This document shows, piece by piece, positions 45,772 through 56,626 of a stretch of DNA of 64,000 nucleotides. How positions within the stretch are numbered: position 1 is the stretch's first letter; each line of letters starts with the position of its first letter. A program made the translations under genes and the position numbers. Below the pieces are notes generated by a model that worked only from the letters and a program-made list of their open reading frames with translations, was not told where the DNA came from and did no database searches. Origin of the DNA: Paenibacillus swuensis (GTDB lineage: Bacteria; Bacillota; Bacilli; Paenibacillales; DY6); the NCBI RefSeq assembly GCF_001644605.1, contig NZ_CP011388.1, positions 513,501 to 577,500 on the forward strand, read 5' to 3'.

Positions 45772-45903
45772 ATGAACAACGTCACACCCGCCTTTTTGCC
45801 GTATCTCAGAGATCATTGGCTGCCCATCGCTTTAATTGCAGGCCTTGTTGCGGCGTTGATGTATATTTACCGTAATCGTATTAAGTTGTTTTTCTTGGAG
45901 TAG
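45772..45903 (+). CDS. 43-residue single-pass membrane peptide
   Basis: MNNVTPAFLPYLRDHWLPIA continues into one helix (IALIAGLVAALMYIYR) and ends with NRIKLFFLE. A very good AGGGAGG ribosome site lies eight bases before ATG. Divergent from the Bax-inhibitor gene and followed by a repeat. Size and single helix suggest a regulatory membrane peptide, but no homologue is recognised. The helix-plus-basic layout leaves open a type I toxin, although the long hydrophilic start is not typical. Confidence 0.55.
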   Translation: MNNVTPAFLPYLRDHWLPIALIAGLVAALMYIYRNRIKLFFLE

Positions 45904-45944
45904 TGGCGGATGACCCGACGTAAGACTCAGACAAATAAATAGCA

Positions 45945-46122
45945 ATCCACTACTTAAATTAATGAAAATGTATTTATGGAGAGATTTAGATCGTATTATA
46001 CATCTTAAAAAATCATTTTGACCCCAAAAAGACTGAATACACAAAATTAAGTAGTGAAATAGTAACTAATCTAGGGCAAACGCGTAATTTTCTCAAAATA
46101 AGATGTAGAACACTATTTATTC
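45945..46122. repeat. intergenic palindromic repeat, AAGATGTA family, copy 2
   Basis: Contains CCACTACTTAAATTAATG, ATTAAGTAGTG and AAAATAAGATGTAGAACACT, the same motif set as 28857-29056. Sits between the 43-residue peptide gene and the purine operon terminator. Confidence 0.5.
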
Positions 46123-46146
46123 CCATTACCCGAACGGGTGAGCACA

Positions 46147-46170
46147 TAAAAAAGAGAGCGGTCGCCCGCC
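46147..46170 (-). terminator. purine operon terminator
   Basis: On the minus strand GCGG-gcga-CCGC followed by TCTCTTTTTT, just after purD. Confidence 0.8.
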
Positions 46171-46190
46171 CCCCATCACTCACCAAAAAA

Positions 46191-47450
46191 CTACATTAAC
46201 GCCTTCATCGCAATATCCGAACGCATATGCTTGCCCTCGAACCGGATACGCTCTGCGTCCGCATAAGCAGCTGCCCGCGCCGCCGCGATATCCGCGCCCT
46301 TGCCGACTACACCGAGCACCCGGCCGCCGTTCGTGACGAACCCGCCGTCCTTCATCGCCGTACCCGCGTGGAACACCGCGCATTCCTGCACTTCATCCAA
46401 TCCGTGAATCGGCACGCCTTTCGGATACGGACCCGGATAGCCTTCGGAGGCTAGCACAACACATACTGCCGCTTCCTCGCTCCACTGGATATCAATCTGC
46501 GCCAACTGCCCCTCAACCGTTGCCAGAAAAATATCCACCAAATCCGTCTCCAACCGCGACAACACCACCTGGGTCTCCGGATCGCCGAAGCGCGCGTTGA
46601 ACTCAATCGTCTTCGGCCCTTCCTCCGTCAGCATCAAGCCCGCGTAAAGCACGCCGCGGAACGGACGGCCTTCCTGCACCATCGCTTCAGCACATGGAAT
46701 GAGAATCGTCCGAATTGCCTCGTCCACCACCGATTGCGGGATGTGCGGTACCGGCGAATAAGTGCCCATGCCGCCGGTGTTCGGCCCTTTGTCGCCGTCG
46801 TACACTGGCTTGTGATCCTGCGCTGGCACCATCGGGCGCACCGTGTTCCCATCGACGAAAGCCAGAATCGACATCTCCTGACCGGTCATAAATTCCTCGA
46901 TGACGACTTGATTGCCGGCGTCGCCGAACACTTTTTGGACCATAATTTCTTGCAGTGCATGATCCGCTTCTTCCAGCGTAGCCGCCACAATCACGCCTTT
47001 ACCCGCCGCCAAGCCGTCCGCTTTGATAACGATCGGGGCTTTTTGCGTCTGAAGATACGCTGCTGCAGGTTCGTATTCCGTGAACGTTTCGTATGCGGCT
47101 GTGGGAATGTTGTACTTTTTGAGCAGATTCTTGGTGAACACTTTGCTGCCTTCAATAATGGCCGCGTTCGCGCGAGGCCCGAACACCGGAAGACCTCTGT
47201 CTTCCATATGATCCACAATCCCCTCGGAAAGCGGATCATCCGGTCCTACCACAACCAAATCCACCGCGTAATCCAAAGCAAATTGGCTCAACTTCTCAAA
47301 CTGGTTCTCCTGAATCGGCACACATTCCGCGATTTGCGCAATTCCCGCATTTCCCGGTGCGCAGTAAATCTGCTCCACTTTGTCGCTTTTGTTTAACGCC
47401 CAAACCAATGTATGCTCCCGACCGCCGCGGCCAATGACTAGAATTCGCAC
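46191..47450 (-). CDS. purD: phosphoribosylamine-glycine ligase
   Basis: A 419-residue ATP-grasp enzyme (GAR synthetase) joining glycine to phosphoribosylamine, step two of purine synthesis. Seen: MRILVIGRGGREHTLVWAL, the ATP-grasp IKADGLAAGKGVIVA, HKPVYDGDKGPNTGGMG and EFNARFGDPETQVVL. GTG start with AAGGAG seven bases upstream. Last gene of the pur operon, 60 bases after purH. Confidence 0.97.
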   Translation of the reverse strand: MRILVIGRGGREHTLVWALNKSDKVEQIYCAPGNAGIAQIAECVPIQENQFEKLSQFALDYAVDLVVVGPDDPLSEGIVDHMEDRGLPVFGPRANAAIIEGSKVFTKNLLKKYNIPTAAYETFTEYEPAAAYLQTQKAPIVIKADGLAAGKGVIVAATLEEADHALQEIMVQKVFGDAGNQVVIEEFMTGQEMSILAFVDGNTVRPMVPAQDHKPVYDGDKGPNTGGMGTYSPVPHIPQSVVDEAIRTILIPCAEAMVQEGRPFRGVLYAGLMLTEEGPKTIEFNARFGDPETQVVLSRLETDLVDIFLATVEGQLAQIDIQWSEEAAVCVVLASEGYPGPYPKGVPIHGLDEVQECAVFHAGTAMKDGGFVTNGGRVLGVVGKGADIAAARAAAYADAERIRFEGKHMRSDIAMKALM

Positions 47451-47509
47451 GAAATCACTCCTTCAATAGTGTCCAAACTAATGGTTAACCCCGTTAATAT
47501 TCAACAATT

Positions 47510-49087
47510 CTAGTGTTTAAAATGACGCACGCCGGTGAACACCATCGCAATACCGTATTGATTAGCGACCTTAATCGACTCTTCGTCCTTAATGGAACCG
47601 CCCGGCTGGATGACCGCTGTGATGCCTGCTTTGGCCGCAAGCTCCAACGTATCGCCCATCGGGAAGAACGCATCCGAAGCCAGCACGGAACCTTGCGCTT
47701 TGTCACCCGCTTGCATGATCGCAATCTTCGCCGCGCCCACACGGTTCATTTGCCCCGCGCCTACGCCGATCGTCATGTTATCCGCCGCGAGTACAATCGC
47801 ATTGGATTTCACGTGCTTGACTACTTTCCATCCGAACAGGAGCTGCTTCAGTTCCGCTTCCGTAGGTTTGCGCTCCGAGGCTACAGTTAGGTCAGCTTCC
47901 GTCAGTTGCAGCGTGTCGCGGTCCTGAATCAGCATGCCGCCTTCAACGGTGGTGATGACAGGTGCAGCAGATTTTGCAGAGGATTGCTGAGTTGCGCCGC
48001 CTTCTCCCACTTCCGAATTACCAAGTCTCATCAAGCGAATGTTCTTCTTCTGGGACAGAATTTGCAGAGCCTCTGGCGTAAAGTCCGGCGCAATGACGAT
48101 TTCCAGGAAAATTTCGTTCAGCAGCATCGCCGTTTCTTCGCCGATTACCCGATTCGCCGCCACAATCCCGCCAAAGATGGAAGTAGGGTCGGCCGCATAA
48201 GCTTTCTCGTAAGCCTGGTGAATGTTCTCGCCGATGCCAACGCCGCAAGGGTTCATGTGTTTTACAGCTACAACCGCAGGCTCCGCGAATTCTTTAAGAA
48301 TTTGCAGCGCCGCGTTCGCGTCATTGATGTTGTTGAAGGAAAGCTCTTTCCCATGCAGTTGTTCCGCTGTAGTAATGTTGCCCGATGCCGCTAACGGTTC
48401 GCGATAGAAGGCTGCTTTCTGATGCGGGTTCTCCCCGTAACGCAGATCCTGCACTTTCTCGTAAGTTACCGTGTAACGCTCCGGCAGCGGCTCGCCCGTC
48501 TGCTTGGATAAGTAGTCAGAAATCAGCGCATCGTAAGCAGCGGTGTGACGGAATACTTTGGCGGCCAGACGTTTGCGGGTTTCAAGCAAGGTATCGTTGT
48601 CCTGGCTAGCGCGGATATCTTCCAGCACCGTTGCATAATCCGCGGCATCCACCACGACCGTGACGAATGCATGATTTTTCGCAGCTGAGCGAAGCATAGT
48701 AGGTCCGCCGATATCGATATTCTCGATGGCGTCTTCATAGCTGACACCCGGTTTAGCGATCGTCTCGGCAAAAGGGTACAAGTTCACGATCACAAGATCG
48801 ATATAATCCAAGCCCAGCTCTTTCATGGACGCTTGGTGTTCTTCGTTGTCGCGAACGGCGAGCAGCCCGCTGTGTACAGCCGGATGCAGCGTCTTGACGC
48901 GTCCGTCCATAATTTCCGGGAATCCCGTCACTTCGGAAATACCGATAACCGGTACGCCATGCTTCTCCAATAAGCTCTTCGTGCCGCCTGTGGAGATCAA
49001 TTCTACGCCAAGTGAAGCCAATTGCTCGGAAAACTCAACAATCCCCGTTTTGTCGGAAACGCTGATTAACGCTCTGCGAATCGTCAT
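47510..49087 (-). CDS. purH: bifunctional AICAR formyltransferase / IMP cyclohydrolase
   Basis: A 525-residue protein performing the last two steps to IMP. The N-terminal MGS-like cyclohydrolase opens with [20 protein letters not shown]; the formyltransferase domain has [15 protein letters not shown] and the C-terminal [19 protein letters not shown] and [20 protein letters not shown]. Residues about 390-420 hold a non-conserved Gly/Gln/Ser insert ([15 protein letters not shown]). Start ATG 49087 with AGGGGG upstream; the frame extends further but as His/Thr-rich non-coding sequence. It is separated from purN by about 630 bases of repeats. Confidence 0.97.
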   Translation of the reverse strand: MTIRRALISVSDKTGIVEFSEQLASLGVELISTGGTKSLLEKHGVPVIGISEVTGFPEIMDGRVKTLHPAVHSGLLAVRDNEEHQASMKELGLDYIDLVIVNLYPFAETIAKPGVSYEDAIENIDIGGPTMLRSAAKNHAFVTVVVDAADYATVLEDIRASQDNDTLLETRKRLAAKVFRHTAAYDALISDYLSKQTGEPLPERYTVTYEKVQDLRYGENPHQKAAFYREPLAASGNITTAEQLHGKELSFNNINDANAALQILKEFAEPAVVAVKHMNPCGVGIGENIHQAYEKAYAADPTSIFGGIVAANRVIGEETAMLLNEIFLEIVIAPDFTPEALQILSQKKNIRLMRLGNSEVGEGGATQQSSAKSAAPVITTVEGGMLIQDRDTLQLTEADLTVASERKPTEAELKQLLFGWKVVKHVKSNAIVLAADNMTIGVGAGQMNRVGAAKIAIMQAGDKAQGSVLASDAFFPMGDTLELAAKAGITAVIQPGGSIKDEESIKVANQYGIAMVFTGVRHFKH

Positions 49088-49203
49088 GATTTTAGTTCCC
49101 CCTGTGTTTTTGTGATGATGTGTGGTGCTAATGTGATGTGATCTGTTGTGATGCGATGTGTCGTGATAGGTGTTGGGCAAAAATTTGTAATGAAATAAAT
49201 GAT

Positions 49204-49378
49204 AGCGTAAGAAAATTACGTTATTGTATATTCGGTCAAAATTAGCGTAAGAAAACTACGCTATTCTAGCTAATCCGGTCCTGGACGGGCTAATTATGGA
49301 GAAATGGGTGAATTTAGCGTAATTTTTTTACGTTATTTCTGGTCAGTTTAGCGATAACGTAAGAAAATTACGCTATTG
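49204..49378. repeat. GCGTAA palindromic repeats inside the pur operon
   Basis: Four copies of a short inverted repeat (for example AGCGTAAGAAAACTACGCT; CGTAA and TTACG arms around a five-base A-rich loop) at about 49206, 49248, 49316 and 49354. They lie in the purN-purH gap. Confidence 0.7.
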
Positions 49379-49397
49379 GATTTAGAGTGTGTTACGG

Positions 49398-49697
49398 GCA
49401 ATGCTCATTGTGCGGATACATAACCATAAGTGCGTCCATGCGGCTGAGTCTGGTGTTGGGAAGTAACCAGTTTGTTACAAGCAATGCTTATCATGCGATA
49501 CTCATCCATAAGTGCGTCTATGCGGCTGGGTCCGGTGATGGGAAGTAACCAGTTTGTTACAAGCAATGCTCATCTTGAGGATACTCATTCATAAGTGCGT
49601 CCATGCGGCTGGCCAGGTTATGGGAAGTAACTAGTGTGATACCGGGCAAAGCTCATCGTGCGGATACCCATCCATAAGTGCGTCCATGCGGCTGAGT
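49398..49697. repeat. about 83-base tandem repeat, four copies, inside the pur operon
   Basis: Units begin near 49398, 49481, 49563 and 49646 with GCAATGCTCAT and contain CATAAGTGCGTCCATGCGGC and GGGAAGTAACCAGTTTGTTA. The last copy is truncated and runs up to 24 bases from the purN stop. No coding role. Confidence 0.8.
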
Positions 49698-49720
49698 CCC
49701 ATATCCCCATAGCCTGCTCG

Positions 49721-50365
49721 CTAATGCTCGTACGCTACCGGGATGTCCACCCACACCTCGCGGCTTTCGGCATTCAGCCGTACGCGCCCTTCGGCGATCC
49801 AGCCGATCACCTGCGGGTAGAGCTCATGCTCGACCGGCTGCAGTCGCGCGGCGAGCGTAGCCGCGGTATCGCCGTCTTCGATGGACACGGGCCGCTGCGC
49901 GATAATCGGCCCCGTGTCCATCCCGCCGTCCACGAAGTGGACGGTGACGCCGGTCACGCGCACGCCGGCGTCCAGCGCTTGCTCCATCGCTCGAATGCCG
50001 GGGAAAGCCGGCAAGAGCGATGGATGCACGTTGATCATGCGGCCGAAGTAAGGCGTCACGAGCGTGCTCGTGATGATGCGCATATAGCCGGCCAGCACGA
50101 TCAGCTCCACGCGCGCGCCCTCAAGCGCCGCGAGAATCTCGCGCTCGTACGCCTCGCGGGACGGGTATGCCTTCGGGTCGAAGGCATGCACCGTCACGCC
50201 CAAGGCGTGCGCGCGCGCAGCGACAGGCGCCTGCGGCTTGTCGCAAACAAGAAGCTCGATGTGCGCATCGAGCTTCCCTGCGGCAATCGCATCCGCGATC
50301 GCCTGAAAATTGCTGCCGTTGCCCGAGGCAAACACCGCCAGCTTCAACTTACCGCGCCGTCTCAT
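49721..50365 (-). CDS. purN: phosphoribosylglycinamide formyltransferase
   Basis: A 214-residue folate-dependent GAR transformylase. [16 protein letters not shown], the catalytic stretch [20 protein letters not shown] and [16 protein letters not shown] are all present. ATG start; it overlaps the purM stop by four bases (ATGA type), so they are translationally coupled. Slightly longer N-terminus with basic residues MRRRGKLK. Followed by repeats instead of purH at the usual short distance. Confidence 0.96.
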   Translation of the reverse strand: MRRRGKLKLAVFASGNGSNFQAIADAIAAGKLDAHIELLVCDKPQAPVAARAHALGVTVHAFDPKAYPSREAYEREILAALEGARVELIVLAGYMRIITSTLVTPYFGRMINVHPSLLPAFPGIRAMEQALDAGVRVTGVTVHFVDGGMDTGPIIAQRPVSIEDGDTAATLAARLQPVEHELYPQVIGWIAEGRVRLNAESREVWVDIPVAYEH

Positions 50366-51414
50366 ACGGTCGCTCCCGTAAAGGTAACCACGCCGTCGCC
50401 CGGCGTCACGCGGCCGATCAGATGCGCGTCCTCTCCTAGCTCGCGAGCGATACGCAATGCCTCGGAAGCTTGCTTGGCCGGCACGACCACAACCATGCCC
50501 ACGCCCATGTTGAACGTGCGGAACATATCGCGATGCGAAATCTCGCCTTTGTCCTGCATCAACTGAAAGATCGGCAGAATCGGCCAGGACCCGTACTCGA
50601 TGTCCACATTCACGCCGGCCGGAAGCACGCGCGGAATATTCTCAATGAAGCCGCCGCCCGTAATGTGCGCAAGCCCCTTTACCTCAACCTGTTTAATCAG
50701 CTCCAGCACAGATCGAACATACAACTTCGTCGGTTCAAGCAGCACGTGCCCCAGCTTCGCGCCGCCCAGTTCAGCCACTTCATCTTGCAAGGAGTAACCG
50801 TGCTGCTCGAGCAATAATTTACGCACAAGGGAGAATCCGTTGCTGTGTACGCCGCTGGAAGCAAGACCGATAACCGCGTCGCCCGGAGCGATTGAACGAC
50901 CGTCAATCATCTTCTTGCGATCCACGATGCCTACCGTGAAGCCTGCGATATCGTACTCGCCTTCGCTGTACATGCCCGGCATTTCCGCCGTCTCGCCGCC
51001 GATTAACGCGCAACCGGACTCAAAGCAGCCGTCGGAAATCCCTTTGACAATCGCTTCAATCTTCTCCGGAATGACCTTGTCGCATGCCAGATAATCCAGG
51101 AAGAACAGAGGCTCCGCGCCTTGAACGACAATATCGTTCACGCACATCGCGACCGCATCAATCCCAATCGTGTCATGCTTGTCCATGGCAAAAGCGATCT
51201 TCAGCTTCGTCCCGACCCCGTCCGTACCCGAAACGAGCACAGGCTCTTCGTATTTGTCCTTGTTCAGTGCGAACAAGCCGCCGAAGCCGCCCAGATCCGC
51301 CATCACTTCAGGACGCATCGTGCGCTTCACGTGTTTCTTCATGCGTTCAACGGCTTCATTGCCTGCGGCGATGTCGACTCCCGCGTTTTTGTATGCGTCA
51401 GACACAAGTTCCAC
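50362..51414 (-). CDS. purM: phosphoribosylformylglycinamidine cyclo-ligase
   Basis: A 350-residue AIR synthetase. [33 protein letters not shown], the ATP-binding [20 protein letters not shown] and [18 protein letters not shown] are visible. Length normal. ATG with AAGGGAGTGG. Fits in the order purF-purM-purN with short gaps. Confidence 0.97.
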   Translation of the reverse strand: MELVSDAYKNAGVDIAAGNEAVERMKKHVKRTMRPEVMADLGGFGGLFALNKDKYEEPVLVSGTDGVGTKLKIAFAMDKHDTIGIDAVAMCVNDIVVQGAEPLFFLDYLACDKVIPEKIEAIVKGISDGCFESGCALIGGETAEMPGMYSEGEYDIAGFTVGIVDRKKMIDGRSIAPGDAVIGLASSGVHSNGFSLVRKLLLEQHGYSLQDEVAELGGAKLGHVLLEPTKLYVRSVLELIKQVEVKGLAHITGGGFIENIPRVLPAGVNVDIEYGSWPILPIFQLMQDKGEISHRDMFRTFNMGVGMVVVVPAKQASEALRIARELGEDAHLIGRVTPGDGVVTFTGATV

Positions 51415-51443
51415 TCCCTTGAATTCATATATAGTTTTACGAT

Positions 51444-53063
51444 CTAGCAGCCGCAGCCCTCTTTGGCATTTTCCGGCAGCACAGTAGGATAATCATTGTC
51501 AAAGCAGGCAAAACACATGCCCCGGTTCATCTCGCCCTCATGGATGCCAACCGCTTCCATCAGCCCCTCTTTACTGAGAAAGCTAAGCGAGTCCGCATTA
51601 ATGGCCTGCCGAATCTCTTCCACTGTCCTGGACGAAGCAATCAGTTCCTTCCGATCGGGTGTATCGATGCCGTAAAAGCATGGGTTGATGAACGGCGGCG
51701 AGGAAATCCGCACATGCACTTCGGTCGCGCCAGCTTCACGAAGCATATTCACGATCCGCAGCGAGGTGGTCCCGCGCACGATGGAATCATCAATCATCAC
51801 GACGCGCTTGCCCTCAACAACCTTGCGCACAGCGCTAAGCTTCATCTTCACGCCTTTCTCCCGCAGCTCCTGGCTCGGTTGAATGAACGTGCGTCCGGTG
51901 TATTTATTTTTGATCAGACCCAGCTCGTATGGAATGCCCGTCTGCTCCGCAAACCCGATGGCCGCGGAAATCGAGGAATCCGGCACGCCCGTCACCACGT
52001 CCGCGAACGCGAACGATTCCAGTGCCAGCTGCTGCCCCATGCGCTTGCGGGAGGAATGCAGATTCACATTGTTGATATCACTATCCGGCCGGGCAAAATA
52101 AATATACTCCATCGAACAAATCGCCCGCCGATTCATATCCGTGTACCGGTCCTCTGTGAGGCCGTCCTTGTCCAGAATCAGCAGCTCGCCCGGCTCGATG
52201 TCACGGACCCACTGCGCGCCGACCGTTTCCAGCGCGCAAGTCTCGCTCGCGAACACATAAGCGTCGCCGAGCTTGCCGATGGACAGCGGACGCAATCCGT
52301 GCGCGTCCGCGGCCACAAACATGCGGTCGTTCGTCATGATGAGGAAGACGAACCCGCCGATCAGACGGTTCAAGGCGTTCTTCATCGCCTGAACAATGTC
52401 GGATTCGGTCGAGCGCGCGATGAGATGCGCGATGACCTCGGTGTCGCTGGTGGTCTGAAAGATCGACCCCAACTGTTCCAACTCCGCGCGAATGTCCAGC
52501 GCGTTCGTGATGTTGCCGTTCGTGGCGATCGCCAGATCTCCGCCGCGGTACTTGAACACGAGCGGCTGCGCGTTCGCAAGCTTGCTCTCGCCCGCCGTGG
52601 AGTACCGCACATGGCCGATGGTGATCGAGCCCTTCAACGTATCCATGATATCGTTATTGAAGACCTCTTTCACCAGGCCCATGCCGCGGTGGTAATTGAA
52701 CTGCGCCCCGCCGTCGGAGGCGCAGATTCCGGCGCTCTCCTCGCCGCGGTGTTGCAGCGCGTGAAGTCCGTAATAGGATAAAGCGGCCGCCTCGGAATGT
52801 CCGTAGATTCCGAAGACGCCGCATTCTTCTTTCAGCTTATCGAAGATGCCGTCAGGGCCAGCGCCCTGATTATAGTAATCGCCGGTCCAGCCGGGATGGC
52901 GGTCTGTGTTGTGTTCCGCATCTAGGTTGCGATCCGAACGTTTCTCCGAACCGCTAACCCCTGCCCTGTCAAGATTGCGCTCGCTTGAACGCTCCGCCAA
53001 CGCAACGTTCATCCCCGCGCTTGAACTCATCAAACCCTCCGCCTGTCTTATTGCATCAGACAT
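51444..53063 (-). CDS. purF: amidophosphoribosyltransferase
   Basis: A 539-residue glutamine amidotransferase starting the pathway from PRPP. The nucleophile Cys follows KLKEE in [13 protein letters not shown], about residue 82, then [13 protein letters not shown]; the PRTase has the binding loop [14 protein letters not shown]. In Bacillus the processed leader is only 11 residues; here about 80 residues precede the Cys, including a repeat-like part ([20 protein letters not shown]) and [11 protein letters not shown]. The extension is either a longer propeptide or a start upstream of the real one. The start overlaps purL by 16 bases. The C-terminus ends in GCGC, suitable for an Fe-S-linked cysteine as in this family. 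Confidence 0.94.
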   Translation of the reverse strand: MSDAIRQAEGLMSSSAGMNVALAERSSERNLDRAGVSGSEKRSDRNLDAEHNTDRHPGWTGDYYNQGAGPDGIFDKLKEECGVFGIYGHSEAAALSYYGLHALQHRGEESAGICASDGGAQFNYHRGMGLVKEVFNNDIMDTLKGSITIGHVRYSTAGESKLANAQPLVFKYRGGDLAIATNGNITNALDIRAELEQLGSIFQTTSDTEVIAHLIARSTESDIVQAMKNALNRLIGGFVFLIMTNDRMFVAADAHGLRPLSIGKLGDAYVFASETCALETVGAQWVRDIEPGELLILDKDGLTEDRYTDMNRRAICSMEYIYFARPDSDINNVNLHSSRKRMGQQLALESFAFADVVTGVPDSSISAAIGFAEQTGIPYELGLIKNKYTGRTFIQPSQELREKGVKMKLSAVRKVVEGKRVVMIDDSIVRGTTSLRIVNMLREAGATEVHVRISSPPFINPCFYGIDTPDRKELIASSRTVEEIRQAINADSLSFLSKEGLMEAVGIHEGEMNRGMCFACFDNDYPTVLPENAKEGCGC

Positions 53064-55294
53064 GGGATCGCATCCTTCCAGACTTGTTCTAGCTGCTCCA
53101 CCTTCGCATCAATAACCGCCGCGCCGTTCACTTTCACCTGCAGATCCGTGCCGCCGACCGTACCGATGACCTGGAGGGGAACGCCTGCACCTTCAAACTT
53201 GGCTTTCAGCGCATCCACATTTGCCGGCGCAACCGACAACAGAATGCGTGATTGGCTTTCACTGAACATCGCGATATCGCTGCGCAAGCCTGCCGCCGCG
53301 AACTCAACGGATGCGCCTACGCGCCCGCTAATGCAGGATTCCGCCAACGCTACAGCCAGTCCGCCTTCGGACAAGTCATGCGCTGAGGCTACCAATCCCG
53401 CTTGGATCGCATCCAACACGCCGTCCAAGAGCTTCTTCTCCACATCCAGATCCAACGCTGGAGGACGTCCTTCGGTTACGCCGTGTACCGCGTACTGGAA
53501 CTCGGAACCGCCAAGCTCCGCGCGCGTTTCGCCTAGCAACACGATCACGTCGCCTTCGCTTTTGAAACCTTGTGTCGTAATGTGGTCCGTATCATGAATC
53601 AGACCCACCATCCCTACAACCGGCGTCGGGTAGATCGCTCCGCGCGCATTCTCGTTGTACAAGGACACATTGCCGCCGATGACCGGTGTGTTCAGCTTCC
53701 GGCAAGCTTCCGCCATACCGTCTACCGATTTCTCCAGCTGCCAGAAAATTTCCGGCTTTTCCGGCGAACCGAAGTTCAGGTTGTCCGTAATCGCAAGCGG
53801 CTCCGCACCGGAACAAACAATGTTACGAGCCGCTTCGCTTAACGCGATCGCGCCGCCTACTTCAGGATCCAGGTAAACGAAACGGGAGTTGCAATCCGTC
53901 GTCATCGCCAGCGCCTTGCGTGTGCCCGGCACAAGAACAACCGCAGCGTCTGATCCCGGTTGAACGGCCGTGGATGTGCGCACCATGTAATCGTATTGAC
54001 TGTAAACCCACTCCTTGGAAGCTACCGTTGGCGATGCAAGCACCTTTTTCAGCGCGCCCGTCACATCCGTCACTTCTTCATAGCGGTTCGTATCTACAGA
54101 AGCGTTCGCTTCGTAATAAGCAGGTACTTGAGAAGGCTTGTTGTACACCGGGCACTCATCTACGAGCGCATATACCGGCATGTCCGCTACGACTTCGCCA
54201 TGCTGCATAATTTTCAGGCGTCCATCATCGGTTACCGTACCGACCTTCTCGCACAAAATACCCCAACGCTCGAAAATTTCCTTCGCTTGCGCCTCATCCT
54301 TCGGCTCGACAACGAACAGCATGCGCTCCTGGGATTCAGACAACATCATCTCATACGCCGTCATACCGACTTCGCGCTGAGGAACCTTGTCCAGATCCAA
54401 CAACATGCCGTTGCCCGCTTTGGAAGCCATCTCGGCGGAAGAACAGGTCAGACCTGCCGCGCCCATGTCCTGGATGCCAAGCACGATGCCCGTATCAATA
54501 AGCTCCAGGCAAGCTTCCAGCACCAGCTTCTCCATGAACGGATCGCCGACTTGCACCGCCGGACGCTTCGCTTCGGACTCTTCCGTCAGCTCTTCCGATG
54601 CGAACGTAGCGCCGTGAATGCCGTCGCGGCCCGTTGCCGGACCTACATAGAACACAGGGTTGCCTACGCCTTTGGCTACACCGCGCTGGATTTTGTCATG
54701 ATCAATCAATCCGACACACATCGCGTTAACCAACGGGTTACCTTCGTAGCTCTCGTCGAACATCACTTCGCCGCCGACCGTCGGGATGCCGATACAGTTA
54801 CCATAGCCTGCAATACCGGATACCACATGCTCGAACAGGTATTTCACACGTTCGGATTCCAGCTTGCCGAAGCGCAGGGAATTCATCAACGCCACAGGGC
54901 GCGCGCCCATGGAGAAAATATCGCGGATAATCCCGCCCACACCTGTTGCCGCGCCTTGATAAGGCTCAATGGCGGAGGGGTGGTTATGGCTCTCGATTTT
55001 GAACACAACCGCTTGATTGTCCCCGATGTCCACGATACCCGCGCCTTCGCCCGGCCCCATCAATACGCGCTCGCCCGTCACGGGGAATTTACGCAGAACA
55101 GGCTTGGAGTTTTTATAGGAGCAATGCTCGGACCACATGACGCTGAATACGCCGATCTCGGTGTAGTTCGGCTGACGTCCCAGAAAACCGCAAACCTTCG
55201 CGTACTCGTCATCCTTAACGCCCATTTGCTGATAGAGTTTCTGTTCCGCGATCTGTGCCGCTGTCGGTTCCTTAGTTGTTAACTGCTGCGCCAT
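53048..55294 (-). CDS. purL: phosphoribosylformylglycinamidine synthase large subunit
   Basis: A 748-residue small-form PurL of Bacillota, which works with PurS and PurQ. Seen: [20 protein letters not shown], the ATP/metal loop [49 protein letters not shown] and [18 protein letters not shown] with GGAGGG. It overlaps the end of purQ by 23 bases and purF at its own end. Confidence 0.97.
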   Translation of the reverse strand: MAQQLTTKEPTAAQIAEQKLYQQMGVKDDEYAKVCGFLGRQPNYTEIGVFSVMWSEHCSYKNSKPVLRKFPVTGERVLMGPGEGAGIVDIGDNQAVVFKIESHNHPSAIEPYQGAATGVGGIIRDIFSMGARPVALMNSLRFGKLESERVKYLFEHVVSGIAGYGNCIGIPTVGGEVMFDESYEGNPLVNAMCVGLIDHDKIQRGVAKGVGNPVFYVGPATGRDGIHGATFASEELTEESEAKRPAVQVGDPFMEKLVLEACLELIDTGIVLGIQDMGAAGLTCSSAEMASKAGNGMLLDLDKVPQREVGMTAYEMMLSESQERMLFVVEPKDEAQAKEIFERWGILCEKVGTVTDDGRLKIMQHGEVVADMPVYALVDECPVYNKPSQVPAYYEANASVDTNRYEEVTDVTGALKKVLASPTVASKEWVYSQYDYMVRTSTAVQPGSDAAVVLVPGTRKALAMTTDCNSRFVYLDPEVGGAIALSEAARNIVCSGAEPLAITDNLNFGSPEKPEIFWQLEKSVDGMAEACRKLNTPVIGGNVSLYNENARGAIYPTPVVGMVGLIHDTDHITTQGFKSEGDVIVLLGETRAELGGSEFQYAVHGVTEGRPPALDLDVEKKLLDGVLDAIQAGLVASAHDLSEGGLAVALAESCISGRVGASVEFAAAGLRSDIAMFSESQSRILLSVAPANVDALKAKFEGAGVPLQVIGTVGGTDLQVKVNGAAVIDAKVEQLEQVWKDAIPCLMQ

Positions 55295-55961
55295 GACGTT
55301 CCCTCCAAGTGTTCAGAATCGATTTAAACATACGTACGCCGTCTTCCGACCCCAGCAGCTGATTCATCGCCCGCTCCGGGTGAGGCATCATGCCAAGCAC
55401 ATTACCGGCTTCGTTACAGATTCCGGCAATATCATCTACAGAACCGTTCGGGTTCTCGCCCGCGTAACGGAATACAATCTGATTGTTCGCTTTCAACCGC
55501 GCCAGTGTCTCATCGTCACAATAATAGTTGCCTTCGCCGTGAGCAATCGGAATATTGATCTCTTCGCCAGCCGCGTACTCGCTTGTGAACGGTGTCGCAT
55601 TGTTCTCAACACGCAGCTTGGTGGAATGACAACGGAATTTCAGGGATTCGTTACGGCGCATTGCGCCCGGCAGCAATCCTGCTTCCAGCAGAATCTGGAA
55701 CCCGTTGCAGATCCCGATGATCGGCTTTCCTGCTTCAGCTGCCTTCACAACCTCGTTCATGACCGGAGCAAACCTCGCAATCGCCCCGCATCTCAGATAA
55801 TCGCCGTAGGAGAAGCCTCCCGGTACGATAATCGCATCATATTTGGAAAGGTCCGTTTCGGTGTGCCACACGTAATCTACGCTTTCGCCCACGTCCTGAA
55901 CCGCTTTGTAACAGTCAATGTCGCAATTGGAACCCGGAAATACTATAACTGCAAAGTGCAT
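55272..55961 (-). CDS. purQ: phosphoribosylformylglycinamidine synthase glutaminase subunit
   Basis: A 229-residue class I glutaminase that feeds ammonia to PurL. The nucleophile Cys is in [20 protein letters not shown], with [20 protein letters not shown] and the triad His/Glu in [18 protein letters not shown] with AGGGGG. Nested in purS-Q-L. Confidence 0.97.
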   Translation of the reverse strand: MHFAVIVFPGSNCDIDCYKAVQDVGESVDYVWHTETDLSKYDAIIVPGGFSYGDYLRCGAIARFAPVMNEVVKAAEAGKPIIGICNGFQILLEAGLLPGAMRRNESLKFRCHSTKLRVENNATPFTSEYAAGEEINIPIAHGEGNYYCDDETLARLKANNQIVFRYAGENPNGSVDDIAGICNEAGNVLGMMPHPERAMNQLLGSEDGVRMFKSILNTWRERHGAAVNN

Positions 55962-55988
55962 GTGATATCCCCCTAGTCTTTAGAAATG

Positions 55989-56237
55989 TTATACAGCCTG
56001 CAATTCGTATCTGTAGTCCTCAATTACCGTATTGGCCAGCAATTTCTCGCACATCGCTTTCACGCGCGCTTCCGCTTCGCCTTGATCCGCCGTATCCAAT
56101 TGAAGCTCCAGGTATTTACCGATGCGTACACTGCCCACTTCCGCGAATCCCATGGAATGCAATGCGCCTTGGACTGCGCTGCCTTGCGGATCTAGAACAT
56201 TTTGCTTAATTGTGACATAAACTGTTGCCTTTAACAT
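55989..56237 (-). CDS. purS: phosphoribosylformylglycinamidine synthase subunit PurS
   Basis: An 82-residue protein bridging PurL and PurQ. LKATVYVTIKQNVLDPQGSA and ALHSMGFAEVGSVRIGKYLE are typical. ATG with GGGGAGG. Preceded by an unusually long 390-base gap to purC that is filled by repeats. Confidence 0.95.
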   Translation of the reverse strand: MLKATVYVTIKQNVLDPQGSAVQGALHSMGFAEVGSVRIGKYLELQLDTADQGEAEARVKAMCEKLLANTVIEDYRYELQAV

Positions 56238-56358
56238 CGATAATGACCTCCCCGGAATGATGCGCTCTTCGCGCCGATGATCTTCTTCGTACTTATATGT
56301 GCAAAATAATGCCTGACTTGCAATCTTGCCAATCCCCTAAATATTCAACTTCACGCCG

Positions 56359-56546
56359 CTAACGAATCGTAGCAACCTTATTTCCGCAAAATCTACTGTT
56401 TTAAAACTCTAACGAATCACAGCAACGCTATTCTATTAAAATGAGCTTGTTTCACTGGTTTACAGACACATTAGCGTTACCTGGATTCGTTAGAAATCAG
56501 AAGAGTTGAAATCCTGCCAAATAGCGTTACCTGAGTTCGTTAGAAT
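56359..56546. repeat. palindromic CTAACGAAT repeat family, copy 2, inside the pur operon
   Basis: CTAACGAATCGTAGCAAC at 56359 and CTCTAACGAATCACAGCAAC face GTTACCTGGATTCGTTAG and GCGTTACCTGAGTTCGTTAG. Lies between purC and purS; the rest of this gap (56238-56626) has no gene. Confidence 0.6.
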
Positions 56547-56626
56547 CCTGATACCGTGCTGATTAGTTAAACGCCAAGTCACCCTGCACATGACCCAATA
56601 GTTCTACTTTAAGCAACAAGCACCTT

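Noticed and set aside
53960..55282. 440-codon open frame on the plus strand opposite purL
   Set aside because: It is the complementary shadow of a highly conserved gene in GC-rich sequence and has no ribosome site or recognised domain. The same applies to other long plus-strand frames in the pur, roc and rlmD regions.
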